From: Sediminibacterium sp. KACHI17 | Lineage (GTDB): Bacteria; Bacteroidota; Bacteroidia; Chitinophagales; Chitinophagaceae | Assembly: GCF_040362915.1 (NCBI RefSeq) | Contig: NZ_AP029612.1 | Location: 1,612,001-1,676,000, forward strand | Direction: 5' to 3' | DNA: 64,000 nt | Shown: positions 1-8,599 of the stretch, one piece after another | Position numbering within the stretch: position 1 is the first letter of the stretch | How the letters are laid out: the number at the start of each line of letters is the position of its first letter | Made by a program: the position numbers and the translations under genes | Notes under the pieces: model-generated | Seen by the model: only the letters and a program-made list of their open reading frames with translations | The model's database searches: none | What the model was told of the DNA's origin: nothing

Positions 1-587
1 AGCAGGTCATTCACCTGAATTTTTTCTCCGGGTTGCGCACCCTGATACAGTAATACACCATCCTTATAGCTTTCCAGTTCCATGGTGGCTTTATCAGTTT
101 CGATATCAGCCAGCACTTCTCCTTTCTTAACGGTATCACCTATTTTTTTATGCCATCCGGCTATCACACCTTCGGTCATGGTATCACTTAAACGAGGCAT
201 CAATACCACTTCTTCCATATTTGATACATCCATAGCAGGTACGGGTGCTGATGAAGCGGCAACAGGAGCCGGCGATGCTTCAGGGGCTGCTGGAGCAGCA
301 GATGCATTTCCTCCGGCATGTTGTGCCAATAATGCTGAAATATCTTCACCGGCCTTACCGAAAATAGCCAGCAGGTCATTTACCTGAAGCTTCCCACCTT
401 TCGGTGTTCCAATATGTAGAAGAATACCATCCTGGTAGCTTTCCAGCTCCATAGTGGCTTTATCGGTTTCGATTTCTGCGAGGAGGTCTCCTTTCTTTAC
501 TGCATCACCCACATTTTTATGCCATGCGGCAATAACACCTTCGGTCATGGTATCACTCAGGCGGGGCATTAAAATCACTTCGGCCAT
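1..587 (-). CDS. pdhC: Pyruvate dehydrogenase complex E2 (dihydrolipoamide acetyltransferase), 5' part
   Basis: Only the first 195 residues are present; the gene runs off the left edge. Two lipoyl domains are visible, at about residues 1-75 and 124-195, each with the motif ETDKATMELES that carries the lipoylated lysine (Lys43 and Lys166). They are joined by an Ala/Pro-rich flexible linker (about residues 92-118). This is the family layout of an E2 core subunit, which swings acetyl groups between E1 and CoA in the pyruvate dehydrogenase complex. The MPRLSDTMTEG opening is typical of pyruvate rather than 2-oxoglutarate E2 proteins, but the catalytic domain that would settle this lies outside the window. 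The start is the ATG at 587. Isocitrate dehydrogenase lies upstream on the same strand, separated by a heptad-repeat hairpin. Confidence 0.88.
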   Translation of the reverse strand, partial: MAEVILMPRLSDTMTEGVIAAWHKNVGDAVKKGDLLAEIETDKATMELESYQDGILLHIGTPKGGKLQVNDLLAIFGKAGEDISALLAQHAGGNASAAPAAPEASPAPVAASSAPVPAMDVSNMEEVVLMPRLSDTMTEGVIAGWHKKIGDTVKKGEVLADIETDKATMELESYKDGVLLYQGAQPGEKIQVNDL

Positions 588-633
588 ATAGTTTCGATTG
601 CGCTGTTTAAATGAGCCGTGAAATTAGGAAAAA

Positions 634-668
634 AGCGGCAAGCTGCGAGCTCCAAGCCGCTAGCACTT
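634..668 (+). repeat. Heptad-repeat array, AGC dialect, with terminator-like hairpin
   Basis: Five 7-bp units in one phase begin AGC (for example AGCTGCG then AGCTCCA). The outer bases AGCGGC (634-639) and GCCGCT (656-661) pair. On the minus strand the hairpin is followed by six T, so it can serve as the terminator of the isocitrate dehydrogenase gene that ends at 702. Terminator activity is inferred. Confidence 0.55.
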
Positions 669-701
669 GTTTTTTCTATCAAATTGGGTCAAATCGGGGT
701 T

Positions 702-2156
702 TTACTGACCTTGAGCCAGGCTATATCCCTTTTTATCACCCCATGCATTCAACAACTCTGTTGAACAGATCTTAAAGTCGGTCGATAATCGCTTATATAA
801 TTCAAGGATATCTACCTGGGTCAGCCCTACCTCGCCTACACTTTCAAAGCGACAACGGTATTGGTTGATCAGGTTGGTAAATACAGAACCCTTTGGCCAT
901 ACCTGTGTACCTCGGTTACTGATGGTCACCAGCTTAAAAAGATCCAAAGTATGTTGCAAACATTTTTCTGCTACCAATTGTGGTTGTTCATTGCTTTCAA
1001 TAAACATGTCAACACCCACGATTCTTTCTTCTGATTCTTCATTGCTTTCCAACATCGGATTTCTCTCCAGTTTGAAAACAGTTTGTGTCACCGGTAAATC
1101 TGCAAGAACAGGTTTGGGGTTATGTTCCGGTTGTTTTCCAAAATTATTGATAATGGCATTTGCAAAAGTGGTGGTGTCAGAAGAAGGAGTACCCTTATCT
1201 CCAAAGTCACCGGTATGAATTCCGCTTTCGAGTGTATACAACAATGCGTTCTCAATTTTCGCAGCACTTTCCATCAATCCCAAGTGACGCAGCATACCGA
1301 TACCACTCAATAACAGTGCTGTTGGATTGGCAATGTTTTTTCCTGCAATATCCGGAGCTGTTCCATGTACGGCTTCGAAAATTGAAATATGATCTCCAAT
1401 ATTGGCTGAAGGAGCGAAACCTAGTCCACCCACTAATCCTGCACAAAGGTCACTCACAATATCACCCTGAAGATTCGTTAGTACCACTACATCAAAAAGA
1501 TCAGGGCGACTAACCAATTTCATACAGAGATCATCAACAATCACATCATCAGCCTTCAGTTCAGGATATTCTTTTGCTACTTCATAAAATACTTCAAGGA
1601 ACAAGCCATCAGTGATCTTCATGATATTGGCTTTGTGTCCGCAAGTGATCCTTTTTGCGCCTTTTTTCTTCGCCATTTCAAATGCATACTTGATCACCTG
1701 CATACTTCCCGGACGAGTGATGAAGCGTCGGCTCAATGCTACGTCATGCGTCAGCATATGTTCGATACCACCATAAGTATCTTCAATGTTTTCACGAACG
1801 ATGGTGATATCAATGGGAATACCCGCTTTACTAAATACAGTATCTACACCATGTAATGTTTGGAAAGTGCGCTTATTCGCATACGTATTCCATGTTTTCC
1901 GAGCTGTAACATTTACACTCTTCACACCCTTTCCTTTGGGTGTTTCCATCGGTCCTTTAAAAAGGATCCCCAATGACTCGATCGTTTGCTGAGCTTCCGG
2001 GGTCATTCCATTGCTGTAGCCTTTGTCAAACACCCATTTACCCATATCAACAAAATCATATTCCAATGGCACTTTGGCGGCATCAAAAATCGACAAAACA
2101 GCATCCATGATTTCGGGACCAATTCCATCCCCTTTAGCTACGGCAATCTTTGTCAT
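702..2156 (-). CDS. icd: NADP-dependent isocitrate dehydrogenase
   Basis: A protein of 484 residues that oxidatively decarboxylates isocitrate to 2-oxoglutarate in the TCA cycle. It opens with the GDGIGPEI nucleotide-fold motif of the isocitrate/isopropylmalate dehydrogenase family. The phosphate/substrate loop (VRENIEDTYGGIEH), the ITCGHKANIMK segment and the NLQGDIVSDLCAGLVGGLG metal/substrate motif are all present, as is the cofactor loop EAVHGTAPDIAGK. The last ~130 residues form an extension beyond the E. coli-type enzyme, as in the longer Thermus- and Rickettsia-type enzymes. The NADP preference is family knowledge. The ATG at 2156 is preceded by a TACCTTCG box at 2179-2186. Confidence 0.93.
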   Translation of the reverse strand: MTKIAVAKGDGIGPEIMDAVLSIFDAAKVPLEYDFVDMGKWVFDKGYSNGMTPEAQQTIESLGILFKGPMETPKGKGVKSVNVTARKTWNTYANKRTFQTLHGVDTVFSKAGIPIDITIVRENIEDTYGGIEHMLTHDVALSRRFITRPGSMQVIKYAFEMAKKKGAKRITCGHKANIMKITDGLFLEVFYEVAKEYPELKADDVIVDDLCMKLVSRPDLFDVVVLTNLQGDIVSDLCAGLVGGLGFAPSANIGDHISIFEAVHGTAPDIAGKNIANPTALLLSGIGMLRHLGLMESAAKIENALLYTLESGIHTGDFGDKGTPSSDTTTFANAIINNFGKQPEHNPKPVLADLPVTQTVFKLERNPMLESNEESEERIVGVDMFIESNEQPQLVAEKCLQHTLDLFKLVTISNRGTQVWPKGSVFTNLINQYRCRFESVGEVGLTQVDILELYKRLSTDFKICSTELLNAWGDKKGYSLAQGQ

Positions 2157-2178
2157 AATTCCTTTTTTTAAAGTGCTG

Positions 2179-2186
2179 CGAAGGTA
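2179..2186 (-). promoter_or_regulatory. Putative -7 box of icd (TACCTTCG)
   Basis: On the minus strand TACCTTCG is followed by CAGCA, 23 nt upstream of the icd ATG. It resembles the Bacteroidota -7 element TAnnTTTG with C for the third T. The same octamer type plus CAGCA precedes pyrD. No clear -33 element is visible. Confidence 0.4.
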
Positions 2187-2212
2187 AGGGTTGGGAGGTA
2201 TTTTTTTGTGTT

Positions 2213-2276
2213 AAAAAAGTCCATCGTCCATGGACCATAGACGATGGACGATGGACGATGGTCCATGGACTTTTTT
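2213..2276. repeat. Heptad-repeat array, GACCATG dialect, flanked by A6 and T6
   Basis: Seven consecutive 7-bp units plus three bases run from 2219 to 2270. They are variants of GACSATG and its near-complement GTCCATG. The array is bounded by AAAAAAGTCCAT (2213-2224) and ATGGACTTTTTT (2265-2276), which are perfect complements, so it would fold like a terminator on either strand. It lies in the gap between the divergent icd and apaG genes, an odd place for a terminator. Confidence 0.8.
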
Positions 2277-2307
2277 CCCTACTTTTACCTCAAGCAAAAT
2301 CTCCCGC

Positions 2308-2694
2308 ATGGTATCCAAAATTTCAGAAGGGGTTGAGATCAGTGTAGAGACTTTTTTTCAGTCTGATTACAGCAACCCGCTGAATGGAGAGTATATGTTT
2401 GCGTATCGCATTACCATCGAAAATCACAACAATTTCACCATTAAGTTACTGCGCAGACACTGGCATATTTTCGATAGCAATGGAGAACATCGTGAAGTAG
2501 AAGGTGAAGGCGTAGTTGGCGTACAGCCTATATTACGTCCGGGTGAGCATTACCAATATGTTAGCGGTTGTAACTTACGAACGGAGATGGGAAGAATGCA
2601 TGGCAGTTATCTCATGGAAAATCAGGATACCAAAACTTTCTTCGATGTCAATATCCCCTCTTTCGATATGATCGTTCCTGCTAAAATGAATTGA
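2308..2694 (+). CDS. apaG: ApaG family protein (DUF525)
   Basis: A 128-residue single-domain protein matching ApaG throughout: the ISVETFF opening, the FAYRITIENH strand, LLRRHWHIFDSNG, GEGVVGVQP, the PGEHYQYVSGC loop and the GRMHGSYLM segment. ApaG has a fibronectin-III-like beta fold; its bacterial function is poorly defined and was historically linked to cobalt/magnesium handling. The open frame extends upstream to 2230, but those 26 codons are heptad repeat, so I chose the ATG at 2308. Its TGA abuts the stop of the convergent gldB with no spacer. Confidence 0.88.
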   Translation: MVSKISEGVEISVETFFQSDYSNPLNGEYMFAYRITIENHNNFTIKLLRRHWHIFDSNGEHREVEGEGVVGVQPILRPGEHYQYVSGCNLRTEMGRMHGSYLMENQDTKTFFDVNIPSFDMIVPAKMN

Positions 2695-3696
2695 TCAAGG
2701 TTTATATTTTGCTTCTTCAAAAATTTTCTTGGCAGACGTTTCCATCAATCGCATCAGATTCTGTGGGTCTTTTTGTTTGACCATCCATTTTTTTACGATT
2801 TGCCATCCAACAAACTGACCGATAAAACCTGGAGATGCTTCCCCTAATGCAGTAGTGTTGGGTGCATCACTCATATAATCACGCACCATTTCTGGATCAA
2901 CAATATATAATAGATTGTTTTGTATAAAGAAACTCCAAATATTCTTCTCATTCTCTAAACAACCTTCCAGCTGCTTGGCTGTATAGCCTGTTTTCAACGT
3001 GTCAGCTGTTTCAGGAAGAAATTGATCTAACAGATACAATCTTTTTCCGGCCTCAATCATTTGTTCTACCAATGGCTTGTCAGCATAATTGGGTGGATAA
3101 AGGTCATCGATGATATTTTTAATGGCATTGACCGGAATATAAGCCCGATCAAATCTTCTCGAAATGTATTTGGGATACATCTGCTGGCCTTCTTCACTTT
3201 GATAAACAGGATGATCAGCTCCGAGATACAATTGCAATCCTACGGCCAATCCATCTGGTGTTATGATACTTCCATAACTGTTCAAGGGGCCAATAAAAGT
3301 AATGACCCTTTCCGGTAGCTTATATTCAGCGAAATAATACTTGACCATTTTCAACCCGTATTGTATTGTATTCACTTCCTCGGTCATGTCTTTGAATTTC
3401 GCTTGTATCTCTTTCCATAAAGGCTGGTACGACCGAATGAAGGTTGGAATATCTTGTCGCACTGCATCCGGACGAGTGCCCATGATATTGAACAGGAAAT
3501 CCTGTGGAAAGCCACGATATTCATTCGTGAGATCCAATAAAGATTCATCGAGTTTTGTAGTGTCAAGTGTGAAAAATGACTGTTCAAATCTTTGTAAGCT
3601 AAGCGGAGCTTCGATGCCCGTAACATCGGGGATGAATTTTTTCTCACCACAAGCAAAGAGTACCATCAGAAGTGGAAACAAATACCATCGGCGCAT
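2695..3696 (-). CDS. gldB: Gliding motility lipoprotein GldB
   Basis: A 333-residue protein with a lipoprotein signal peptide: a hydrophobic stretch and a lipobox ending LFAC with Cys16, then GEKK. The body carries segments I recognise from GldB, such as LQRFEQSFF near the start, then FIGPLNSYGSI, DGLAVGLQLYLG and YPKYISRRFD. GldB is a membrane lipoprotein needed for gliding and stabilises the gliding/type IX secretion apparatus in Flavobacterium. The start is the ATG at 3696; an upstream in-frame start at 3747 would bury the signal peptide. It is divergent from nadE, a neighbour I recall for gldB in other Bacteroidota. It supports a T9SS/gliding lifestyle with porX, gldF and gldG elsewhere in the window. 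Confidence 0.82.
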   Translation of the reverse strand: MRRWYLFPLLMVLFACGEKKFIPDVTGIEAPLSLQRFEQSFFTLDTTKLDESLLDLTNEYRGFPQDFLFNIMGTRPDAVRQDIPTFIRSYQPLWKEIQAKFKDMTEEVNTIQYGLKMVKYYFAEYKLPERVITFIGPLNSYGSIITPDGLAVGLQLYLGADHPVYQSEEGQQMYPKYISRRFDRAYIPVNAIKNIIDDLYPPNYADKPLVEQMIEAGKRLYLLDQFLPETADTLKTGYTAKQLEGCLENEKNIWSFFIQNNLLYIVDPEMVRDYMSDAPNTTALGEASPGFIGQFVGWQIVKKWMVKQKDPQNLMRLMETSAKKIFEEAKYKP

Positions 3697-3814
3697 ATCA
3701 ACCTGAATTTTGACAAAGATGCTGATAAAACCATCAGCTACCTGCAAAGAATCCTATAAAACCTATGTAAAAGTTACTGAACTTTGTATCCTATCATCGT
3801 AAATGGAAGGTTTC

Positions 3815-5497
3815 ATGAAGATCAGTATCGCACAACAGAATTATCATATCGGAAATTTTGAAGAGAATACACGTAAGATCATTGCAGCCATTGAAGCTGC
3901 CAAAGCTGAAGGATCAGAGCTGATCATTTTCAGTGAGATGAGTGTATGCGGTTATCCTGCCAGAGACTTTGTAGAATTCAGTGATTTTATTGATAAGTGT
4001 TATCAGGCTGTTGATCAGATCCGTGAACATGCAGATACGATTGGTGTTTTAATCGGCTCTCCATCGCACAATAAAATACAAAAGGGTAAAGATCTTTTTA
4101 ATGCAGCTTTCTTCTTGTATGAAAAGGAAGTTAAAGCTGAGATACACAAAACTTTATTGCCTACTTATGATGTGTTTGATGAATACCGATATTTCGAACC
4201 CGCTTATGAATGGAAGATCGTTCCTTTCAAAGGAAAGAAATTAGCGATCACTATTTGTGAAGACATCTGGAATCTCGGTGACAACCCATTGTACAGAATT
4301 TGTCCGATGGATCAGTTGATGGACCAACAACCGGATGTTATGTTGAACATCAGTGCATCGCCATTTGATTATACCCATGACGAAGACAGAAAATCGGTGA
4401 TCAAAGCCAATGTGCAGAAGTATAAGATTCCTATGTTCTACTGCAATTCTGTGGGTAGCCAAACAGAGATCATTTTTGATGGTGCTTCGTTGGTATTCGA
4501 TAAAGACGCTAATCTCTGTGGTGCTTTACCGATGTTCAAAGAAGCGATGGCTACATGGGAACTGAATGATGACGGCAGTATCAATGCTCCTGTTTTGGAA
4601 CCAGCAAGCCGTGTACCTGATAAAGAATTAAATCCCGCTACCTTAGAACCTGCGTTGAACATTGCTCAGGTCTATGATGCCTTGATCATGGGCATCCGTG
4701 ATTATTTTTCAAAGATGGGTTTCAGTAAAGCGATCCTTGGATCCTCCGGTGGTATTGATTCAGCAGTTACCCTTGCGATTGCCTGTGATGCTTTAGGCAA
4801 AGAAAATGTTCGTGCCATTTTGATGCCTTCGCCTTATTCTACTGATCACTCGGTGAATGATGCAGTTCAGCTAAGTAAGAATCTGGGTAACCCTTATGAC
4901 ATCATCCGCATTGATGAAGTTTACCAGTCTTTTTTACAAACATTACAACCTGTTTTCAATGACCTGCCATTTTCATTGGCAGAAGAAAACATTCAAAGCA
5001 GAAGCAGGGGTAATTTATTGATGGCTATTGCAAATAAATTCGGATACATCCTCCTCAACACTTCCAATAAAAGTGAATTGGCAACAGGTTATGGAACCTT
5101 GTATGGAGATATGGCTGGGGGCTTAGGTGTATTGGGAGATTGTTATAAACTACAAGTGTATGCGTTGGCACAATATATCAACCGTCAGAGAGAGATCATT
5201 CCTGCGAATATTATTACCAAAGCGCCGAGTGCAGAATTAAGACCGAATCAAAAAGACAGTGATAGTTTACCAGATTATACTGTATTGGATCAGATACTCT
5301 ATCAATACATAGAAAAACGAAAAGGTCCGGCCGAGATCAAAACAATGGGCTATGATAGGGCATTAGTAGACAGAACATTAAAGATGGTCAACAACAATGA
5401 ATACAAACGAAATCAGTTTTGTCCGATCATTCGCGTATCCCCCAAAGCTTTTGGCGTAGGTAGAAGAGTCCCCATAGTAGGCAAATACTTGAACTAA
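3815..5497 (+). CDS. nadE: Glutamine-dependent NAD+ synthetase
   Basis: A 560-residue two-domain enzyme that amidates nicotinic acid adenine dinucleotide to NAD+, the last step of NAD synthesis. The N-terminal nitrilase-like glutaminase domain shows the Glu-Lys-Cys triad: Glu41 (FSEMS), Lys112 (HKTLLP) and Cys148 (ICEDIW). The C-terminal ATP-pyrophosphatase domain has the P-loop SGGIDS near residues 311-316 and the ELATGYGTLYGD region. I chose the ATG at 3815 (MKISIAQ) because homologues begin there; an ATG four codons upstream at 3803 is also possible. The stop lies one base from the stop of the convergent stress-protein gene. Confidence 0.93.
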   Translation: MKISIAQQNYHIGNFEENTRKIIAAIEAAKAEGSELIIFSEMSVCGYPARDFVEFSDFIDKCYQAVDQIREHADTIGVLIGSPSHNKIQKGKDLFNAAFFLYEKEVKAEIHKTLLPTYDVFDEYRYFEPAYEWKIVPFKGKKLAITICEDIWNLGDNPLYRICPMDQLMDQQPDVMLNISASPFDYTHDEDRKSVIKANVQKYKIPMFYCNSVGSQTEIIFDGASLVFDKDANLCGALPMFKEAMATWELNDDGSINAPVLEPASRVPDKELNPATLEPALNIAQVYDALIMGIRDYFSKMGFSKAILGSSGGIDSAVTLAIACDALGKENVRAILMPSPYSTDHSVNDAVQLSKNLGNPYDIIRIDEVYQSFLQTLQPVFNDLPFSLAEENIQSRSRGNLLMAIANKFGYILLNTSNKSELATGYGTLYGDMAGGLGVLGDCYKLQVYALAQYINRQREIIPANIITKAPSAELRPNQKDSDSLPDYTVLDQILYQYIEKRKGPAEIKTMGYDRALVDRTLKMVNNNEYKRNQFCPIIRVSPKAFGVGRRVPIVGKYLN

Positions 5498-5498
5498 T

Positions 5499-6332
5499 TT
5501 ATTCGTGTATCACCATTATGGGCACATTACTGTGATAAGCCAATTTTTTAGTGGCACTACTATGAAACAGTCCTGCGAATAGTCCGTGCTTTTTCGGAAT
5601 GGTAATGATAAGGTCTACCATTTTTTCAAGTGCCACAATATTGACTGCTTCAACAAAGTTGTCATTGTTTTCAAACAGGTACTCAGGTTTATAACCATAC
5701 AAAAGTGTATCCAACATCAGGCTTTCAAAAGGTGTATCTGCAGACCATTGTTTGTTTTCATGATCTACATGCAAAACAAAAAGCTTTGCTCCGGTGGCAT
5801 CGAGAATATTTTTAATGGGCTGAACAGGTGTTGTCTCTACCACTTTTTTGAAATCACAAGCAAGCATTACTTCCTCTATCTTGGTGAATACCGCCTTTGA
5901 TGGCACAATGATCACAGGAATGGTTCCATTCTCTGCTACACTCAATGTATTACTACCGATCAGTTTTTCTTCCAATAAACTGGCGCCGGTAATTCCCATA
6001 ACGATCAGTCCTGCACCTGTTTCATGACATATGCTATCTAATCCATCTCCCAAATGATCATATCTAGCCAGGGTAGTGACTTTGATAGAGGGTTCACAAA
6101 AGGGACATACTACTGATTTAAAGTGTGCCAACGCATGTTCACTACTTTCTTTCAATGTATCAATATCTGGCATTACTATCGTTGGAACCATAGGATCTAT
6201 ATTCACAGGTGCCTGATAACCATGATACAAGATCACTTCTTCAGCACGCAATTGTTCAGCCAGTTTAAATGCATACAATGCAGCATTCTTAGCTGTAGCA
6301 GAGAAATCAGTGGGAACGAGTATCTTTTTCAT
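5499..6332 (-). CDS. Universal stress protein with two UspA domains
   Basis: A 277-residue cytoplasmic protein made of two tandem UspA folds (about 1-140 and 150-277). The first domain has the complete ATP-binding signature G-2X-G-9X-G-S in the segment GITGASLLEEKLIGSN, and the usual KKILVPTDFSATA start. The second domain has the fold pattern but a degenerate loop around KKHGLFAGLFHSSATKK, so probably only one half binds nucleotide. Such tandem Usp proteins are common in Bacteroidota and are linked to stress and starvation survival; no specific role can be read here. The ATG at 6332 is unambiguous. Confidence 0.87.
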   Translation of the reverse strand: MKKILVPTDFSATAKNAALYAFKLAEQLRAEEVILYHGYQAPVNIDPMVPTIVMPDIDTLKESSEHALAHFKSVVCPFCEPSIKVTTLARYDHLGDGLDSICHETGAGLIVMGITGASLLEEKLIGSNTLSVAENGTIPVIIVPSKAVFTKIEEVMLACDFKKVVETTPVQPIKNILDATGAKLFVLHVDHENKQWSADTPFESLMLDTLLYGYKPEYLFENNDNFVEAVNIVALEKMVDLIITIPKKHGLFAGLFHSSATKKLAYHSNVPIMVIHE

Positions 6333-6488
6333 AATGCTTGTTTATACCATAAAACTACTCATAGCAATACCCATAAAAAATGACATCGGTCAGTTAATAG
6401 GATTTCTTTTTAATCCATTAACAGCACCGCTTATCACCTGTAAAAGGCAGATCGTGTAGCCTTAACAAATTCATTAACAGCACGCTAC

Positions 6489-6496
6489 TACCTTCG
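6489..6496 (+). promoter_or_regulatory. Putative -7 box (TACCTTCG) of the lipoprotein gene
   Basis: TACCTTCG lies 12 nt before the ATG at 6509. It matches the box seen before icd, so the leader would be very short. No -33 element was recognised. Confidence 0.38.
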
Positions 6497-6508
6497 CGCT
6501 CGAAATTT

Positions 6509-7231
6509 ATGATCATGAAAAATCTATTTCGATTTCTTTTATGTGTAATAGCTGCGACATCATTTTTTGCGGGCTGTAAAAGCCCCTCTTTCATGCAGAA
6601 AACCATTATGGCTGAAATACCTGTTCAATATTATTCTAAGTCAATTGTATTGGTTGATGCCGGTGATGTATATACCCCCGGACTCGCATTGACAAAAAAA
6701 AGAGAAGAAGTAGTGACACAGATCAAACGAATTTATTTTTCTAATCTACCGGATGTGCTGAAGAAGGATCTTCAAATGCCTGTGTTCACTGATACCACAT
6801 TGACAGAAGGAGAAAAAGCATTGCTTCTTCAAAATGATAATAATGTTCGTGCAAAGATCATGGAGCGATACAAAGCGAACATCATCATCCTCTTACAAAA
6901 TTATGAGGGAGGGTTTAGTCAGGATGAGATACAACGTTCGAGAAATACCGACGGATCTATCAGTAAACAAGCTACTTACTCTGTTTTCTTTAATACCAAT
7001 ATGACCATCATACAAGGTGATCAACTATATCGCAAAAGAATTACAGCCAGTAAGTATCACTCACAAAGACAAGTACTAAGCGGACTCTTAGCACGTGGCC
7101 CCGGCTATGAAGCCAATAAAAAAGACATCGCCGAAATGGCACAAAGAAATGCCTCCAATGTATCTGGATTGTTTAGAGATAGAAGAGGTGTGGTGAATGG
7201 AAGGGGGGAGTTTATTGAAACAGGAAGATGA
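6509..7231 (+). CDS. Lipoprotein of unknown function
   Basis: A 240-residue protein with a signal peptide and lipobox (FFAGC), so it should be lipid-anchored at Cys22. I do not recognise a named family. The body has an alternating pattern with YKANIIILLQNYEGGF, suggesting a Rossmann-like or beta-rich core, and a basic C-terminus with a repeated RGxxNGRGE character. Two ATGs two codons apart (6509 and 6515) are both possible starts. It stands alone between a convergent stress protein and a convergent thiolase. Its TGA stop lies inside the heptad array that fills the gap to the thiolase gene. Confidence 0.75.
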   Translation: MIMKNLFRFLLCVIAATSFFAGCKSPSFMQKTIMAEIPVQYYSKSIVLVDAGDVYTPGLALTKKREEVVTQIKRIYFSNLPDVLKKDLQMPVFTDTTLTEGEKALLLQNDNNVRAKIMERYKANIIILLQNYEGGFSQDEIQRSRNTDGSISKQATYSVFFNTNMTIIQGDQLYRKRITASKYHSQRQVLSGLLARGPGYEANKKDIAEMAQRNASNVSGLFRDRRGVVNGRGEFIETGR

Positions 7232-7306
7232 GACTACGGATGACAGTTGATAGTTGACAGGAAGAATTAAACACTGTCAACTATCAACTGTTATCTAATC
7301 ACTATT
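7228..7306. repeat. Facing heptad-repeat arrays (AACTATC dialect) filling a convergent gap
   Basis: Five units on the minus strand (7228-7262) face five units on the plus strand (7272-7306) across a 9-nt spacer, all with phase NNC[C/T]NNN (for example AACTATC, AACTGTT). The core is a perfect 18-bp inverted repeat, 7243-7260 against 7274-7291. The array includes the TGA of the lipoprotein gene (7229-7231) and overlaps the stop of the thiolase gene (7305-7307). It is a candidate two-way terminator, though without a clear T-tract next to the stem. Confidence 0.8.
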
Positions 7307-8480
7307 AAAGGTTCTCAATGATCCCGGCAATACCTTGTCCGCCGCCAACACAAGCGGTTACCATTCCGTATTTTTTGTTGAGGCGTTTCATGTCGTTCAA
7401 TAACTGAACCGTGAGTTTGCAACCTGTGCAACCTAATGGATGTCCTAAGGCAATAGCGCCACCATTGATGTTCACGATATCAGGATTCAATCCGAGTTCT
7501 CGTATCACCGCTAAAGATTGTGATGCAAATGCTTCATTGAGCTCTATCAAATCAATATCATGCTGACTCATTCCGGCTTGCTTGAGTACCTTGGGTATAG
7601 CAGCAACAGGACCAATCCCCATGATTCTTGGATGAACTCCTGCAGAAGCACAATTCACGAGTCGTCCGATGGGTTTCAATCCTAATTCAACAACCATTCT
7701 CTCACTCATCACGATCACGAAAGCAGCGCCATCGCTCGTTTGAGAAGAATTACCTGCAGTAACACTTCCACCCATTGCAAAAGCAGGCTTCAATTTTCCA
7801 AGGGCTTCAATATTGGTATCGGCACGTACTCCTTCATCTGTATCAACAACATAAGAACGAACAGCCTTTTTACCTTTCTCATTCAGGTATGTTTCTTCTA
7901 CTGTTATAGGTAAGATGCCAGATTTGAAATATCCATTCTCAATGGCTTTCATTGCTTTCTGGTGCGACTGATAAGCGAATGCATCCTGGTCTTCCCTTGT
8001 CACTTTGAATTCTTTGGCCACTGCTTCCGCTGTTAAACCCATGCTTAGATAATAGTCAGGTTCATCTTTAGCAATGGAATAGGCTGGAACTGTTTTCCAA
8101 CCTGCAGTTGGAACGAGACTCATACTTTCTGTACCTCCTGCAATGATACAGTCAGCCATACCGGTTCTGATCTTTGCAGTTGCAAGCGCAATACTTTCCA
8201 ATCCGCTGGCACAGTAGCGGTTAATGGTAAAACCGGCAACATCTATTCCCAATGCACGAGCAGAAATAATTCTTCCGAACTGTAAACCTTGTTCAGCTTC
8301 CGGAACGGCATTTCCCACGATCACATCATCCACTCGCTTTGCCTCCAATTGCGGCACTGCAGCCATCAATCCTTTAATGACTTCAACAGCCAGATCATCC
8401 GGGCGAAAAAATCTGAATCCACCACGTTTACTTTTGGTCACGGCCGTTCTGTAACCGGCTACGATATAGGCTTCCTGCAT
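7305..8480 (-). CDS. Acetyl-CoA C-acyltransferase (thiolase)
   Basis: A 391-residue thiolase that cleaves 3-ketoacyl-CoA in beta-oxidation or condenses acyl-CoA units. The nucleophilic cysteine is Cys90 in [10 protein letters not shown]. The catalytic His347 lies in [14 protein letters not shown], and the second cysteine, Cys377, in ACVGGGQG; the NEAFA motif is present. The start is the ATG at 8480, because an upstream in-frame start at 8537 would add 19 atypical residues. Together with the acyl-CoA dehydrogenase at 11.5 kb it fits fatty-acid or branched-chain degradation. Substrate chain length cannot be told from sequence alone. Confidence 0.9.
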   Translation of the reverse strand: MQEAYIVAGYRTAVTKSKRGGFRFFRPDDLAVEVIKGLMAAVPQLEAKRVDDVIVGNAVPEAEQGLQFGRIISARALGIDVAGFTINRYCASGLESIALATAKIRTGMADCIIAGGTESMSLVPTAGWKTVPAYSIAKDEPDYYLSMGLTAEAVAKEFKVTREDQDAFAYQSHQKAMKAIENGYFKSGILPITVEETYLNEKGKKAVRSYVVDTDEGVRADTNIEALGKLKPAFAMGGSVTAGNSSQTSDGAAFVIVMSERMVVELGLKPIGRLVNCASAGVHPRIMGIGPVAAIPKVLKQAGMSQHDIDLIELNEAFASQSLAVIRELGLNPDIVNINGGAIALGHPLGCTGCKLTVQLLNDMKRLNKKYGMVTACVGGGQGIAGIIENL

Positions 8481-8584
8481 AAACTCGATTTTACCTACCA
8501 AATGTAGGGAATTTTTCAAAAAAAGTTGTTTATGCAACCAAATTTAACGGAGGGCGGTTTCTCCTCCCGAAATCAATTGCCCCT

Positions 8585-8592
8585 TATCTTCG
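8585..8592 (+). promoter_or_regulatory. Putative -7 box of pyrD (TATCTTCG)
   Basis: TATCTTCG followed by CAGCA ends seven bases before the pyrD ATG. If it is the -7 element, the mRNA starts at or within a few bases of the start codon, so a leaderless or nearly leaderless transcript is likely. Confidence 0.45.
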
Positions 8593-8599
8593 CAGCACC

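Noticed and set aside
82..387. Plus-strand open frame inside the E2 gene
   Set aside because: It is antisense to the Ala/Pro linker and lipoyl domains, which are clearly coding on the minus strand; it is low-complexity and has no family resemblance.
2230..2307. N-terminal extension of ApaG
   Set aside because: These codons translate the heptad array (MDHRRWTMDDGPW) and are not protein-like; the ATG at 2308 matches the family start.
6418..6606. Minus-strand frame overlapping the lipoprotein start
   Set aside because: Antisense to a convincing signal peptide and without protein-like features.
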